DNA of 64,000 nucleotides, taken from NCBI RefSeq assembly GCF_002896965.1, contig NZ_LYMM01000106.1, forward strand, positions 62,001-126,000, read 5' to 3'. Origin of the DNA: Novosphingobium guangzhouense (lineage in GTDB: Bacteria > Pseudomonadota > Alphaproteobacteria > Sphingomonadales > Sphingomonadaceae). The notes under the pieces are model-generated. The model had not been told where the DNA came from. It searched no databases and saw only the letters and a program-made list of their open reading frames with translations. The translations under genes and the position numbers were made by a program. Positions 42,762 to 53,785 of the stretch are shown piece by piece (the first letter of the stretch is position 1; the number at the start of each line of letters is the position of its first letter).

Positions 42762-45617
42762 ATGACCGAACAGCGCGACTATCGTAGCACCGTCTTCCTT
42801 CCGAAGACCGATTTCCCCATGAAGGCCGGGCTCCCGCAGAAGGAGCCGGGTATTCTTGCGCGCTGGCAGGCCGAAAAGATTTACGAGAAGACGCGCGACG
42901 TGCGCCGCGGCCGCGAAAAGTTCGTGCTGCATGATGGCCCGCCTTATGCGAACGGCGACATGCACATCGGCCACGCGCTGAACCACATCCTCAAGGACAT
43001 GGTCGTGCGCACCCAGACCCTGCTGGGCAAGGACGCGCCCTATGTGCCCGGCTGGGACTGCCATGGCCTGCCGATCGAGTGGAAGGTCGAGGAAGAGTAC
43101 CGCAAGAAGAAGAAAAACAAGGACGAAGTTCCGGCGGAGGAATTCCGCGCCGAATGCCGCGCCTATGCCCAGAACTGGGTGAATGTGCAGCGCGAACAGC
43201 TCAAGCGCCTCGGCATCAATGGTGACTGGGACAACCCCTACCTGACGATGGACTTTCAAGCAGAAGCCACCATCGTCGGCGAACTCCTGAAGTTTGCCGA
43301 GAACGGCATGCTCTATCGCGGCGCCAAGCCGGTGATGTGGTCGCCGGTGGAAAAGACCGCGCTGGCCGAAGCCGAGGTGGAGTACGAGGACATCACCTCG
43401 ACCCAGATCGACGTGGCGTTCGAGATCACAGAATCGCCGAAGCTGCCGGGCTTGGTTGGCGCTTACGTTGTAATCTGGACGACCACACCTTGGACCATCC
43501 CGGTCAACCAAGCGCTCGCATACGGCCCCGACGTCAAGTACGTCGCGCTTGTAGCGGATCGGACTTATATCGTCGCAGAGCAGCTTGCTGAAGACTTCAT
43601 CAAGCGCAGCGGGATCACCGTAACTGATCGCGCCAACTGGTTCACCGGCTCCGACCTCGAAGGCACCATCGCGCGTCACCCGATGCACGCGCTCGGCGGC
43701 TTCTTCGCCGAGCCGCGTCCGCTGCTCGCCGGTGATTTCGTCACCACCGAGAGCGGCACCGGCCTCGTCCACATGGCGCCTGACCATGGCGAGGACGACT
43801 TCGCGCTGTGCAAGGCCCATGGCATCAACCCGAAGTTCGTGGTCGAAGCCGACGGCAAGTACCGCGAGGACTGGCTGTGGCTGGCGGGGCAAGGCTCTGT
43901 CATCAACCCCAAGTTCAATGCGGCCGACGGTCCGATCTGCTCGGACCTGCGCGAAGCAGGCGCGCTGCTGGCCGCTTCTGCGGACTACAAGCACAGCTAC
44001 CCCCACTCGTGGCGCTCCAAGGCCAAGGTGATCTACCGCTGCACGCCGCAGTGGTTCGTGCCGATGGACAAGGTGATGACGCATATCTCGCCCAAGTCCC
44101 CGGCCGACAAGCGCTGGGAGAACGAGGGCGGCGCGATTGATCCCAGCGAAGAAAACCTGATGGACGCGCCGACGCTGCGCGCCGCGGCGCTGCAGGCGAT
44201 TGCCGATACCCGCTTCGTGCCCGACAAGGGCCGCAACCGCATCGGCGCGATGGTCGAGGGGCGTCCCGACTGGGTGCTTTCGCGCCAGCGCGCGTGGGGC
44301 GTGCCGATCACGCTGTTCGTCGATCGCAAGACCGGCGAATACTTGGTCGATGAAGCGGTGAACGACCGCATCCGCAACGCGATCCGCGCGAAGGGCGTCG
44401 ATGGCTGGTCGGACGAGGCCGCGCAGGAACTGCTCGGCAACGACTACAAGGCCGAGGATTACGAGCGCGTCGCCGACATTCTCGACGTGTGGTTCGATTC
44501 CGGTTCGACCCATGCTTTCGTGCTCGAATCGGGCCGCTGGCCGGACCTGCTGCGCCCCGAAGGTTACACCGGCCCCAAGGCGGACCTCTATCTGGAAGGG
44601 TCGGACCAGCATCGCGGCTGGTTCCAGTCATCCCTTCTGGAAGCCTGCGCCACGCGTGGCCATGCGCCGTACAAGGCGGTGCTGACTCACGGCTTCACGA
44701 TGGATGCCAAGGGCATGAAGATGTCCAAGTCGCTGGGCAACACGATCAGCCCGCTGAAGGTGATGGAGACCAACGGCGCCGATATCATCCGCCTCTGGGC
44801 GCTCTCGGTGGACTTCACCGAAGACCACCGCATCGGCGATGAGATCCTCAAGGGCGTGGCCGACCAGTACCGCAAGCTGCGCAATACCCTACGCTACCTG
44901 CTGGGCGCGCTGGATGGCTTCAGCGACACCGAACGGGTACACAACGTCACCGAGATGCCCGAACTGGAGCGCTACGTGCTCTCGCTGCTGGGCCAGCTCG
45001 ACAAGACGCTGCGCGAGGCTGTCGATGCCTTCGACTTCAACACTTACGTCCGTGCGCTGCTCGATTTCTGCAACGAGGATCTGTCGGCGTTCTTCTTCGA
45101 TATCCGCAAGGACTGCCTCTACTGCGATGCGCCCACGGACCCGAAGCGCCGCGCCTATCGGACCGTGCTGGATATCCTGTTCCACGCGCTGATCCGCTAT
45201 GCGGCGCCGGTGATCGTGTTCACGGCGGAAGAAACCTGGGGCTCGCGCTATCCCGATGGCGGCAGCGTCCACCTTCTGGAATGGCCGGAAGTTCCGGCGG
45301 CAGAGGCGGATGCGGCCAAGTGGGCCGAACTTCGTGCCCTGCGCGCGACCGTGACCGAAGCGATTGAGCCGCTGCGCCGTGAAAAGATCATCGGCTCCAG
45401 TCTTGCCGCCGTGGTCACCGTGCCAGCAGCCGCGCCGGATGCCGATCTGGCCGAGCTGTTCATCACCGGGACAGTCACGCGCGGGCAGGGCGGGGACGTG
45501 ACCGTCACCCCATCCACCGACAACAAGTGCGGCCGTTGCTGGCGCCATCTCCCGGAAGTGACCGAGGACGGCGCCCTGTGCGATCGCTGCGACGACGTCG
45601 TGGAGCCGGCTGAATGA
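42762..45617 (+). CDS. ileS: isoleucyl-tRNA synthetase
   Basis: This 951-residue class I synthetase charges tRNA-Ile. The HIGH motif (DMHIGHALNHIL) and KMSKS motif (MKMSKSLGN, about residue 653) are present, with the CP1 editing domain between them. Two C-terminal cysteine pairs (CGRC and CDRC, from about residue 923) form the zinc site. It is followed by lspA with an ATGA overlap, the classical ileS-lspA pair. Codon use in 43440-43640, inside the editing domain, is less GC-biased than the rest. Confidence 0.97.
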   Translation: MTEQRDYRSTVFLPKTDFPMKAGLPQKEPGILARWQAEKIYEKTRDVRRGREKFVLHDGPPYANGDMHIGHALNHILKDMVVRTQTLLGKDAPYVPGWDCHGLPIEWKVEEEYRKKKKNKDEVPAEEFRAECRAYAQNWVNVQREQLKRLGINGDWDNPYLTMDFQAEATIVGELLKFAENGMLYRGAKPVMWSPVEKTALAEAEVEYEDITSTQIDVAFEITESPKLPGLVGAYVVIWTTTPWTIPVNQALAYGPDVKYVALVADRTYIVAEQLAEDFIKRSGITVTDRANWFTGSDLEGTIARHPMHALGGFFAEPRPLLAGDFVTTESGTGLVHMAPDHGEDDFALCKAHGINPKFVVEADGKYREDWLWLAGQGSVINPKFNAADGPICSDLREAGALLAASADYKHSYPHSWRSKAKVIYRCTPQWFVPMDKVMTHISPKSPADKRWENEGGAIDPSEENLMDAPTLRAAALQAIADTRFVPDKGRNRIGAMVEGRPDWVLSRQRAWGVPITLFVDRKTGEYLVDEAVNDRIRNAIRAKGVDGWSDEAAQELLGNDYKAEDYERVADILDVWFDSGSTHAFVLESGRWPDLLRPEGYTGPKADLYLEGSDQHRGWFQSSLLEACATRGHAPYKAVLTHGFTMDAKGMKMSKSLGNTISPLKVMETNGADIIRLWALSVDFTEDHRIGDEILKGVADQYRKLRNTLRYLLGALDGFSDTERVHNVTEMPELERYVLSLLGQLDKTLREAVDAFDFNTYVRALLDFCNEDLSAFFFDIRKDCLYCDAPTDPKRRAYRTVLDILFHALIRYAAPVIVFTAEETWGSRYPDGGSVHLLEWPEVPAAEADAAKWAELRALRATVTEAIEPLRREKIIGSSLAAVVTVPAAAPDADLAELFITGTVTRGQGGDVTVTPSTDNKCGRCWRHLPEVTEDGALCDRCDDVVEPAE

Positions 45618-46132
45618 ATCCCTGGATGAAGCGCCTGATCGGCCTTGTTGTGGCCGTGATCGTCTATGCGATCGATCAGGGCATCAAGGGTTGGGTCGTC
45701 GATGGCATCGAGCTGAACCGGATCGGCCAGGTCTATGTCCTGCCGTTCTTCAACCTGACGTGGACGCAGAACTTCGGCGTTTCGCTGGGCCTGTTCACGG
45801 CCGGGTCGCCGGAAGGGCGCTGGGCGCTGGTGGCGATGACCGGCGCGATCGCGGCCTTCGTGTTCGTCTGGCTGCTGCGTGAACGCAAGCTGGCCGAGAT
45901 CGCGGCGCTGGGCATGGTGCTGGGCGGTGCGCTTGGCAACATCCGCGATCGCTTTGCGGTCGGCTATGTGATCGACTATGCAGACCTGCACTTCGGAGGG
46001 TGGCGGCCCTTCCTGATCTTCAACCTTGCCGATGCGGCGATCACCATCGGTGTCCTGATTATCCTTGCCCGATCCCTGTTTTCGCGCGAAAAGCCCGATG
46101 CAGCGGCTCAACCCGCCCCTACTGCCGAATAA
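45614..46132 (+). CDS. lspA: lipoprotein signal peptidase II
   Basis: This 172-residue inner membrane aspartyl protease removes signal peptides from prolipoproteins. It has four membrane helices and the catalytic aspartates D121 (VGYVIDY) and D140 (FNLADAAIT), 19 residues apart as in characterised enzymes. GNIRDR precedes the first. It overlaps ileS by four bases. The next gene encodes a lipoprotein, a natural substrate. Confidence 0.95.
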   Translation: MNPWMKRLIGLVVAVIVYAIDQGIKGWVVDGIELNRIGQVYVLPFFNLTWTQNFGVSLGLFTAGSPEGRWALVAMTGAIAAFVFVWLLRERKLAEIAALGMVLGGALGNIRDRFAVGYVIDYADLHFGGWRPFLIFNLADAAITIGVLIILARSLFSREKPDAAAQPAPTAE

Positions 46133-46148
46133 ACGCGAGTTCGATTTG

Positions 46149-46565
46149 ATGCGCATGAAGAAAACCGGTGCCCTTGTCCTCGTCGCGACTGGCGCCGTCA
46201 TGCTGTCCGCTTGCGGCAGCACGGGTCTGTTCAACCGGGCCCGCCCTGACGAGTTCGCCGTTCAGCGGCAGACCCCGCTGGTGGTCCCGCCCGATTTTTC
46301 GCTGAGCCCGCCGAAGCAGGGTCAGCCTCGCCCGGCTGACGATTCGATGCAGCAGCAGACGCTGGATGCGCTGTTCGGTGGCCCGCAGGCCCGCAGTGAA
46401 GTGGAAAAGTCGGCGCTGAGCATGGCTGGAACCGCCGATCCGTCGATCCGTTCGACCGTTGGTGATCCGCAGACCTACACGGTCGCCAAGGGCCAGCTTA
46501 CCCGCGCGATCCTTGCCGCTCCGGAAGGCGACGGCCGCGATGCGCAGACCGCCGTTGGCGGCTGA
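46149..46565 (+). CDS. DUF3035 lipoprotein, BamF-like
   Basis: This 138-residue protein has a lipoprotein signal (lipidated C22 in MLSACGST) and the conserved motif RARPDEFAVQRQTPLVVPPDF from residue 30. This pattern marks the DUF3035 family, which includes BamF, a component of the outer membrane beta-barrel assembly complex described in Caulobacter. I chose ATG 46149, the start of the signal peptide; an earlier in-frame ATG inside lspA is unlikely. It follows lspA by 16 bp and ends at a strong terminator. Confidence 0.8.
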   Translation: MRMKKTGALVLVATGAVMLSACGSTGLFNRARPDEFAVQRQTPLVVPPDFSLSPPKQGQPRPADDSMQQQTLDALFGGPQARSEVEKSALSMAGTADPSIRSTVGDPQTYTVAKGQLTRAILAAPEGDGRDAQTAVGG

Positions 46566-46585
46566 ACTTTGGTCGACATGACATA

Positions 46586-46615
46586 AAAAAGGCCGGGCGA
46601 AAGTCCGGCCTTTTT
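46586..46615. terminator. bidirectional terminator
   Basis: An 11-bp stem (AAAAAGGCCGG / CCGGCCTTTTT) with an 8-base loop lies between the BamF-like gene and the convergent CorC-type gene. Confidence 0.93.
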
Positions 46616-46640
46616 CGTTTCAGATGGAGGTGACGGCGGA

Positions 46641-47978
46641 TCAGCCGTCGCCGCTTACTCCGTCATCCTCGATGGCGTCGGCAGCGGTGCTTACCAGAAG
46701 CTTGTCGATCTTGAGGCCATCCATGTCGATGACTTCAACACGCCAGCCCTGCTCGGTGAAATGCTCACCTTCGCGCGGGACCTTGCGCAGGACGTGGAGC
46801 ACGAAACCGGCGACGGTGGCGAAGTCGCGATCTTCGGGCAGAGCGATGCCAAGGCGGTCGGCCAGCGAATCGGCAGGCATCGCGCCCGATATCAGCAACG
46901 ATCCGTCCTCGCGCTCGGTCACCATGGGCTCATCGCCCTCGTCCTGGTGCGAAACAAAGTTGCCCGCCAGCGCCGCCAGCACGTCAGAGGGCGTGACCAC
47001 GCCTTCGAGGTGGCCGTATTCGTCGTGCACCACGGCCATCGCCACTTCGGCGGTCTGCAGCTTGCGCAAGGCGTCCATCGCGTCGAGCTGGTCGGGAATG
47101 ACTTCGGCCTTGCGCATCATTGCGCGCACTTCGACGGTGCGTCCGTCGATCAGCGCGGCCAGCACTTCCTTGACCTTGAGGATGCCAACCACATTGTCGG
47201 GCGCGCCGTCTCCGGCCACCACCGGCAGCAGCGAATGGGGCGATGCGGCGATCTTGGCGCGAAGGGCAGTCTCGTCCGCATCGGCATCGATCCAGTCGAT
47301 CTGGTTGCGCGGGGTCATCAGTTCGCGCACGGGCCGTTCGGCCAGGCGCATGACCCCGGTCATCATCGCGCGTTCTTCCTCCTCGATCACGCCGGTGCGG
47401 GTCGCCTCGGCGAAGATCATCTGGAGTTCTTCCGCGGTCAGACGCTCTGCATCGCCGGTGCGAATCGAGAAGAGGCGCAGGATCAGTCCGGAGGACCGGT
47501 CCAGCAGCCAGACGAACGGGCCCATGATGCGCGCCAGCCAGCTCATCGGCTGGGCCATGATCACGGCTACGGGTTCGGCCATGCGCAGGGCCAGCTGCTT
47601 GGGCACCAGTTCGCCGACGACGACGCTGGCGTAAGTCGTGGCGATGATCACCAGCGCAAAGCCCAGTTCGCCCGCGAAGCGTACCGGAACGCCCAGCATG
47701 GCAAGGCGGTCGCCCACCGGCTGGCCCAGGCTGGCGCCCGAATAGGCGCCCGCGATGATGCCGATGAGGGTGATGCCGATCTGCACGGTCGACAGGAACC
47801 TGCCGGGGTCGGCGGCCAGATCCATGGCGGTCTGGGCGGCCCGGCTGCCCTTGTCGGCAGAAAGCTTGAGGCGCGGCGTGCGCGCGGAAACGATGGCCAG
47901 TTCGGACATCGAGAACAGGCCATTCAATAGAATGAGCCCGATGATGATGAGGACGTCGGTCCAGGGAAAGGGTGTCAC
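46641..47978 (-). CDS. CNNM/CorC-type membrane protein with CBS domains
   Basis: This 445-residue protein has an N-terminal CNNM (DUF21) membrane domain (about 1-170, with LLNGLFSMSELAIVSAR and ASVVVGELVPKQLALR), a CBS pair (about 200-320, MTPRNQIDWIDAD), and a C-terminal CorC_HlyC domain (about 350-430, LADRLGIALPEDRDFATVAGFVL). The family is linked to magnesium or cobalt efflux; the older hemolysin label is misleading. The start is GTG 47978, supported by GGAAG upstream. An ATG upstream reads into a stop after four codons. Confidence 0.88.
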   Translation of the reverse strand: MTPFPWTDVLIIIGLILLNGLFSMSELAIVSARTPRLKLSADKGSRAAQTAMDLAADPGRFLSTVQIGITLIGIIAGAYSGASLGQPVGDRLAMLGVPVRFAGELGFALVIIATTYASVVVGELVPKQLALRMAEPVAVIMAQPMSWLARIMGPFVWLLDRSSGLILRLFSIRTGDAERLTAEELQMIFAEATRTGVIEEEERAMMTGVMRLAERPVRELMTPRNQIDWIDADADETALRAKIAASPHSLLPVVAGDGAPDNVVGILKVKEVLAALIDGRTVEVRAMMRKAEVIPDQLDAMDALRKLQTAEVAMAVVHDEYGHLEGVVTPSDVLAALAGNFVSHQDEGDEPMVTEREDGSLLISGAMPADSLADRLGIALPEDRDFATVAGFVLHVLRKVPREGEHFTEQGWRVEVIDMDGLKIDKLLVSTAADAIEDDGVSGDG

Positions 47979-48040
47979 AGTGCTTCCATCGCTAGCAGAG
48001 ATTGTGCGCCGCGCGAAGAACCCGCGTAATCCGATTGCTG

Positions 48041-48075
48041 CATTGCAATGTTTTGCAATGGACCTTGAAAAGCGC
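48041..48075. promoter_or_regulatory. palindrome CATTGCAATG and second copy of the shared 23-bp motif
   Basis: A perfect 10-bp palindrome CATTGCAATG lies at 48041-48050, and TTGCAATG recurs at 48053. The segment 48053-48075 matches 17400-17422 at 20 of 23 positions. All lie in the gap between divergent CorC-type and OmpA-like genes and are candidate regulator sites. Confidence 0.4.
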
Positions 48076-48209
48076 GGCACATTCGCAGTGTGCCCGGGAA
48101 CTCAACGTAGTGCGGTGGGTTGAGCGCCCGTGAGCCATTCGCCGTTCATGTTCACTACCGCACAGATGCCCGGTATAAGGGCACATCAAGAGGAAGGGAC
48201 ACCCAGGAA

Positions 48210-48884
48210 ATGAAGAATTCGCGCCTGATCACCTCGGCCGCCGCGGTCCTTGCGATGGTTACGGTTTCGGCTTGCGTCACGGACCCGAACACCGGTGAGC
48301 GCAAGGTTTCGCGAACGGCCATCGGCGGTGCCGGCGGCGCCGGTCTGGGCTATCTGCTCGGCAGCGTCATCGGCGGCAAGACCGCGCGTATCGTCGGCGC
48401 AGGCATCGGCGGCGTCGCGGGCGGCGTCGTCGGCTACCAGATGGACAAGCAGATCAAGGAACTGAAGGAACAGACCGCCGGTTCGGGCATCGACGTTACC
48501 CAGCAGGGCGACGGCATCCTCGTGAACCTGCCGGACGTGACGTTTGCCGTTGATTCCACCGTTGTCAGCCCCTCGTTCCAGGCGTCGCTGGACAAGGTCG
48601 CGCAGTCGATGGTGCAGTATCCGAACAGCCTCGTCGACGTCTACGGCCACACCGACTCCACCGGCTCGGCCTCGTACAACATGGACCTGTCGAAGCGCCG
48701 TGCCGATTCGGTGGCGCGTTACCTGATCAGCCGGGGCGTTTCGTCCTCGCGTATCCAGACGCAGGGCATGGGGATGAACTATCCGGTCGCGGACAATAAC
48801 ACGGCCGAGGGTCGCGCCCTCAATCGCCGCGTCGAAATCAAGATCACCCCGGTGACCACGGACGACGCCAACGCGGCGAAGTAA
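48210..48884 (+). CDS. OmpA-family lipoprotein with glycine zipper
   Basis: This 224-residue protein has a lipoprotein signal (C22 in VTVSACVTD), a glycine-zipper membrane segment (AIGGAGGAGLGYLLG and IVGAGIGGVAGGVVGYQMD, residues about 37-77), and a C-terminal OmpA/MotB domain that binds peptidoglycan (VDVYGHTDSTGSASYNMDLS, RADSVARYLI and NRRVEIKI). It probably tethers the outer membrane to the wall, like YiaD of E. coli. I chose ATG 48210, which starts the signal sequence. Confidence 0.88.
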   Translation: MKNSRLITSAAAVLAMVTVSACVTDPNTGERKVSRTAIGGAGGAGLGYLLGSVIGGKTARIVGAGIGGVAGGVVGYQMDKQIKELKEQTAGSGIDVTQQGDGILVNLPDVTFAVDSTVVSPSFQASLDKVAQSMVQYPNSLVDVYGHTDSTGSASYNMDLSKRRADSVARYLISRGVSSSRIQTQGMGMNYPVADNNTAEGRALNRRVEIKITPVTTDDANAAK

Positions 48885-48911
48885 AGAGCTTCCGCAGGAA
48901 GCGGGATCGGG

Positions 48912-48947
48912 GAAGGGGCCGGTGTGCGAAAGTACACCGGCCCCTTC
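48912..48947 (+). terminator. terminator of the OmpA-like gene
   Basis: A perfect 14-bp stem (GAAGGGGCCGGTGT / ACACCGGCCCCTTC) with an 8-base loop is followed by a short T-rich stretch. Confidence 0.9.
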
Positions 48948-49035
48948 TTCATGGATCTGCGATTTCAGACGAGTAACTTGAAACGTAACAATATTTGGCT
49001 AGTCTCCGTATCCGTAAAGGGTTCGGGGGGACTTG

Positions 49036-50598
49036 ATGCGTTTTGGAATACTGGTTGCGGCGCTGGCTGTGTGCTTCTGGGGCGGACAGGCCCGGGCGGC
49101 CTGGATCGAGGCGTCCAGCGACCATTTCGTCATCTACGCGAACGATTCCGACAAGGACATCACGCGCTTTTCGCAGCAGCTTGAACGCTATCATGCCGGC
49201 ATGGCCTTCGTGCTTGGCCAGAAGGTGGCCAAGCCAAGCCCGTCGAACCGGGTGACCGTCTACGTCGTCAAGAACGAGCGCGAAGTGCGCCAACTCCACG
49301 GCGGTGACAACAAGTTCGTCGGGGGGTTCTACGTCCCCAGCGCGGGCGGCTCGTTGGCGATCGTGCCTTCCGTGCAAAGTGGCAGCGGCAGCACCGTCAC
49401 CTGGTCGATGATCGTGCTGCTGCATGAATATGCGCACCACTTCCTGATCTCCACCAGTTCGGCGGCGATGCCCCGCTGGCTGAGCGAAGGCGCGGCGGAA
49501 TTCTTTGCATCCGCCAAGTTCGAGGCGGACGGTGGATTGTGGCTTGGCCGCCCGGCCAGCCACCGCGCGGGTGAACTGTTCTACGCACAGGACGTCAAGG
49601 CCGCCGATCTGCTCGACCCCACCGAGTACGACAAGCGCAAGCACACTACTTACGACGCGTTCTACGGCAAGAGCTGGCTCCTGTATCATTACCTGACCTT
49701 CGGCGGTGACCGCAAAGGGCAGATGACCCGCTATGTCGAACTGCTCGCCAAGGGACGGGGGCAGCGAGACGCCGCGTTGGAGGCTTTCGGTGACTTCGAC
49801 GTACTGGAGAAGAATCTCGACAGCTATCTGAAGAAGCGGCGGATGACTGCGCTGACGCTGACGCCAGAGGTGTTGTCGATCGGTCCGGTGAGCCTGCGCA
49901 CGCTTTCTGCCGGTGAGGCGGAGATCATGCCGGTGCGTATCCGCTCGCGTCGCGGCGTGTCGAGCGAGGAAGCGGCAACCCTGCTGGTGGAGGCGCGCCA
50001 GATCGCGGCAAAGTATCCGCAGGACCCTGCGGTGCTGGCCGCGCTTGCCGAATGCGAATTCGATGCGGGCCATGACAGGGAAGCCATCGCCGCAGCGGAC
50101 AGCGCGATCGCGCACGACCCCTCTCAGGTCAACGCCTACATCCAGAAAGGTTATGCACTTTTCCGCGAGGCGGAGGACAACCGGGGCGACGACAAGGAAC
50201 GCGCGGCGGCGTACAAGGCCGCGCGGGCTCCCTTCATCGCGCTCAACCGGATCGAGAACGACCATCCGCTGCCGCTCGTCTACTTCTACCGCAGCTTTGT
50301 GGAGCAGGGACAGACGCCGTCTGATCTGGCTATCAGCGGGTTGATCCGGGCGGTGGAGCTGGCGCCGTTCGACCTTGGCCTTCGGATGAACCTGGGCACC
50401 GCTTTGTTGCGCCTGGGCCGCTCACCCGAAGCGCGGATCGTGCTGGGGCCGGTCGCAAACAACCCGCACGTCAATTCCGGCAGCCGCTTCGCGCGCAGCC
50501 TGATCGAACGGATGGAGAAAGATCCGTCCTGGAAGGGCGAGGGCATGGGTCAGGAAGCGCCTGAAGAACCCGAAGCGGAAGGTGACGCAGACAAGTAA
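49036..50598 (+). CDS. exported zinc-metallopeptidase-like protein with TPR-like tail
   Basis: This 520-residue protein has a signal peptide (RFGILVAALAVCFWGGQARA), a gluzincin-type catalytic region with H130-E131-H134 in VLLHEYAHHFL and a downstream glutamate in PRWLSEGAAEFFASA, then a helical TPR-like half (DPAVLAALAECEFDAGHDREAI, DPSQVNAYIQKGYALFREA). The C-terminus is acidic. The arrangement resembles peptidase MA-like proteins. Substrate is unknown, and no operon partner is evident. ATG 49036 follows GGGGGG; a TTG one codon earlier is possible. Confidence 0.72.
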   Translation: MRFGILVAALAVCFWGGQARAAWIEASSDHFVIYANDSDKDITRFSQQLERYHAGMAFVLGQKVAKPSPSNRVTVYVVKNEREVRQLHGGDNKFVGGFYVPSAGGSLAIVPSVQSGSGSTVTWSMIVLLHEYAHHFLISTSSAAMPRWLSEGAAEFFASAKFEADGGLWLGRPASHRAGELFYAQDVKAADLLDPTEYDKRKHTTYDAFYGKSWLLYHYLTFGGDRKGQMTRYVELLAKGRGQRDAALEAFGDFDVLEKNLDSYLKKRRMTALTLTPEVLSIGPVSLRTLSAGEAEIMPVRIRSRRGVSSEEAATLLVEARQIAAKYPQDPAVLAALAECEFDAGHDREAIAAADSAIAHDPSQVNAYIQKGYALFREAEDNRGDDKERAAAYKAARAPFIALNRIENDHPLPLVYFYRSFVEQGQTPSDLAISGLIRAVELAPFDLGLRMNLGTALLRLGRSPEARIVLGPVANNPHVNSGSRFARSLIERMEKDPSWKGEGMGQEAPEEPEAEGDADK

Positions 50599-50613
50599 AG
50601 GCCTGCCGACGGT

Positions 50614-51408
50614 TCAGGCGGAATAGCGCCGGGCTCGCTCGGCGAGTCGCTCTACTGCAGCGGCATGGATTCCGTTCGATGAAACCAGTACGCCGAACGC
50701 CCGTGGATCGTGCTTGTTGTAATTGAGCGGTTGCCCGAAGGCATCGGTCACAGCAGCGCCCGCTTCGCGCGCGATCAGCCCCGCGGCGGCAATGTCCCAT
50801 TCATAGCCCCAGCGCAGCGTGGCGAGGAGATCGGCCTGATCCGCCGCTACCATCGCCATGCGCAGTGCGATCGAGTTGGGCTGGTCGACAAGGACAAGGT
50901 CTGCATCCTCTGCCGCCAGCTTGTGTGCCGGGACGCGTGATCCCGACAATCTATCGCGGTTGCTGGCAACCAGTCGGGCGCCGTTAAGCCAGGCGCCCTT
51001 GCCTGCCTCCGCCGACCAGAACTCGCCACCGGCCTCGCGCTGGCGGACGGGGGCGAAAAGATAGCCCAGCAAGGGCCGTCTGGTGTTCACCAGCGCGACG
51101 GAGATCGCCCAGCCCTTGCGACCATGGATATAGTCGCGCGTTCCGTCGATCGGATCGACCAGCCACACCAGTTCGTGATCTTGCCGCTCTTGTGTGTCGG
51201 CCGTCTCTTCGGAGAGCCATCCCGCCGCAGGAAGCAATGCACCCAGTTCGCGCTTGAGGTAGGCATCGACCGCAAGATCGGCGGTGCAGACCGGGCTTCC
51301 CGGAGTCTTCTCCCACGATTTCAGATCGTGGCCGTCGCCCGGCCAGCCGGACAAGGCAATGCGCCCGGCCTCGCGGACGATGGCTTCGAGTCTGTGTCGG
51401 TCGATCAT
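50614..51408 (-). CDS. inositol monophosphatase superfamily, CysQ-like nucleotidase
   Basis: This 264-residue protein has the metal-binding motifs of the lithium-sensitive phosphatase superfamily: SEETAD (first ligand), DPIDGTRDYIHGRKGWAISVAL (second), and the C-terminal WDIAAAGLIAREAGA. It best fits CysQ, which hydrolyses 3'-phosphoadenosine 5'-phosphate formed in sulfate assimilation, but inositol or histidinol phosphatase activity cannot be excluded. It converges on the peptidase gene. Confidence 0.8.
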   Translation of the reverse strand: MIDRHRLEAIVREAGRIALSGWPGDGHDLKSWEKTPGSPVCTADLAVDAYLKRELGALLPAAGWLSEETADTQERQDHELVWLVDPIDGTRDYIHGRKGWAISVALVNTRRPLLGYLFAPVRQREAGGEFWSAEAGKGAWLNGARLVASNRDRLSGSRVPAHKLAAEDADLVLVDQPNSIALRMAMVAADQADLLATLRWGYEWDIAAAGLIAREAGAAVTDAFGQPLNYNKHDPRAFGVLVSSNGIHAAAVERLAERARRYSA

Positions 51409-51596
51409 CCGGCCGCGTCCCCGTATTTAATTGCTATTGCGAACTGATATCAAATAAGTTCGATCAAATTCGTTGGAGCTATGCATTTGCGCAGGCTCCG
51501 GGCCTTTTCAAGCCCGCCCGGATGTGCTTAGGCGGCAGGCGAACATATGGCTACGGCGCCTTCCCCGGGAACCTCCAGCAGAAAGCGATTTGAGCG
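51409..51596 (+). promoter_or_regulatory. 188-bp leader of sucC with possible hairpins
   Basis: The gap before sucC can form two consecutive hairpins: GGAGC/GCTCC at 51475-51479 and 51495-51499, and a GGGC/GCCC stem at 51500-51503 and 51512-51515. The ribosome binding site before sucC is weak. I recognise no known riboswitch here, and structure is only a suggestion. Confidence 0.3.
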
Positions 51597-52796
<1,200 letters not shown>

Positions 52797-52851
52797 ATCA
52801 TGCGATGATCGGTCGGGTGCATCATGCGCGCGATCACATAGCGAATATCGG

Positions 52852-52881
52852 AACGGCGGGGGTTTCGCGACCCCCGCCGTT
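52852..52881 (+). terminator. sucC terminator
   Basis: A perfect 11-bp stem (AACGGCGGGGG / CCCCCGCCGTT) with an 8-base loop lies 55 bp after sucC. This separates sucC from etfBA. Confidence 0.88.
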
Positions 52882-53038
52882 TCTGCATGTAGGGGATGCG
52901 CGAAGTTTCTCTTTTCCCGCCTCAAGCTCTTAGCGCTTCTGCGAGGCTTGACGTCGGGGCAGAGGAACGCGATAGCTCCCTTCAGAGTTTAATCGTGCGG
53001 TTAAATTTGCCGTCCCAGAAGTGAGAGGACAGTTCGCA

Positions 53039-53784
<746 letters not shown>

Positions 53785-53785
<1 letters not shown>

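Noticed and set aside
42699-44612. 637-codon open frame on the minus strand
   Set aside because: It is antisense to ileS, whose motifs are fully intact.
52989-53004. CtrA-like TTAA-N-TTAA box before etfB
   Set aside because: The spacer is 8 bp, not the 7 bp of CtrA sites, and etfBA is not an expected CtrA target.
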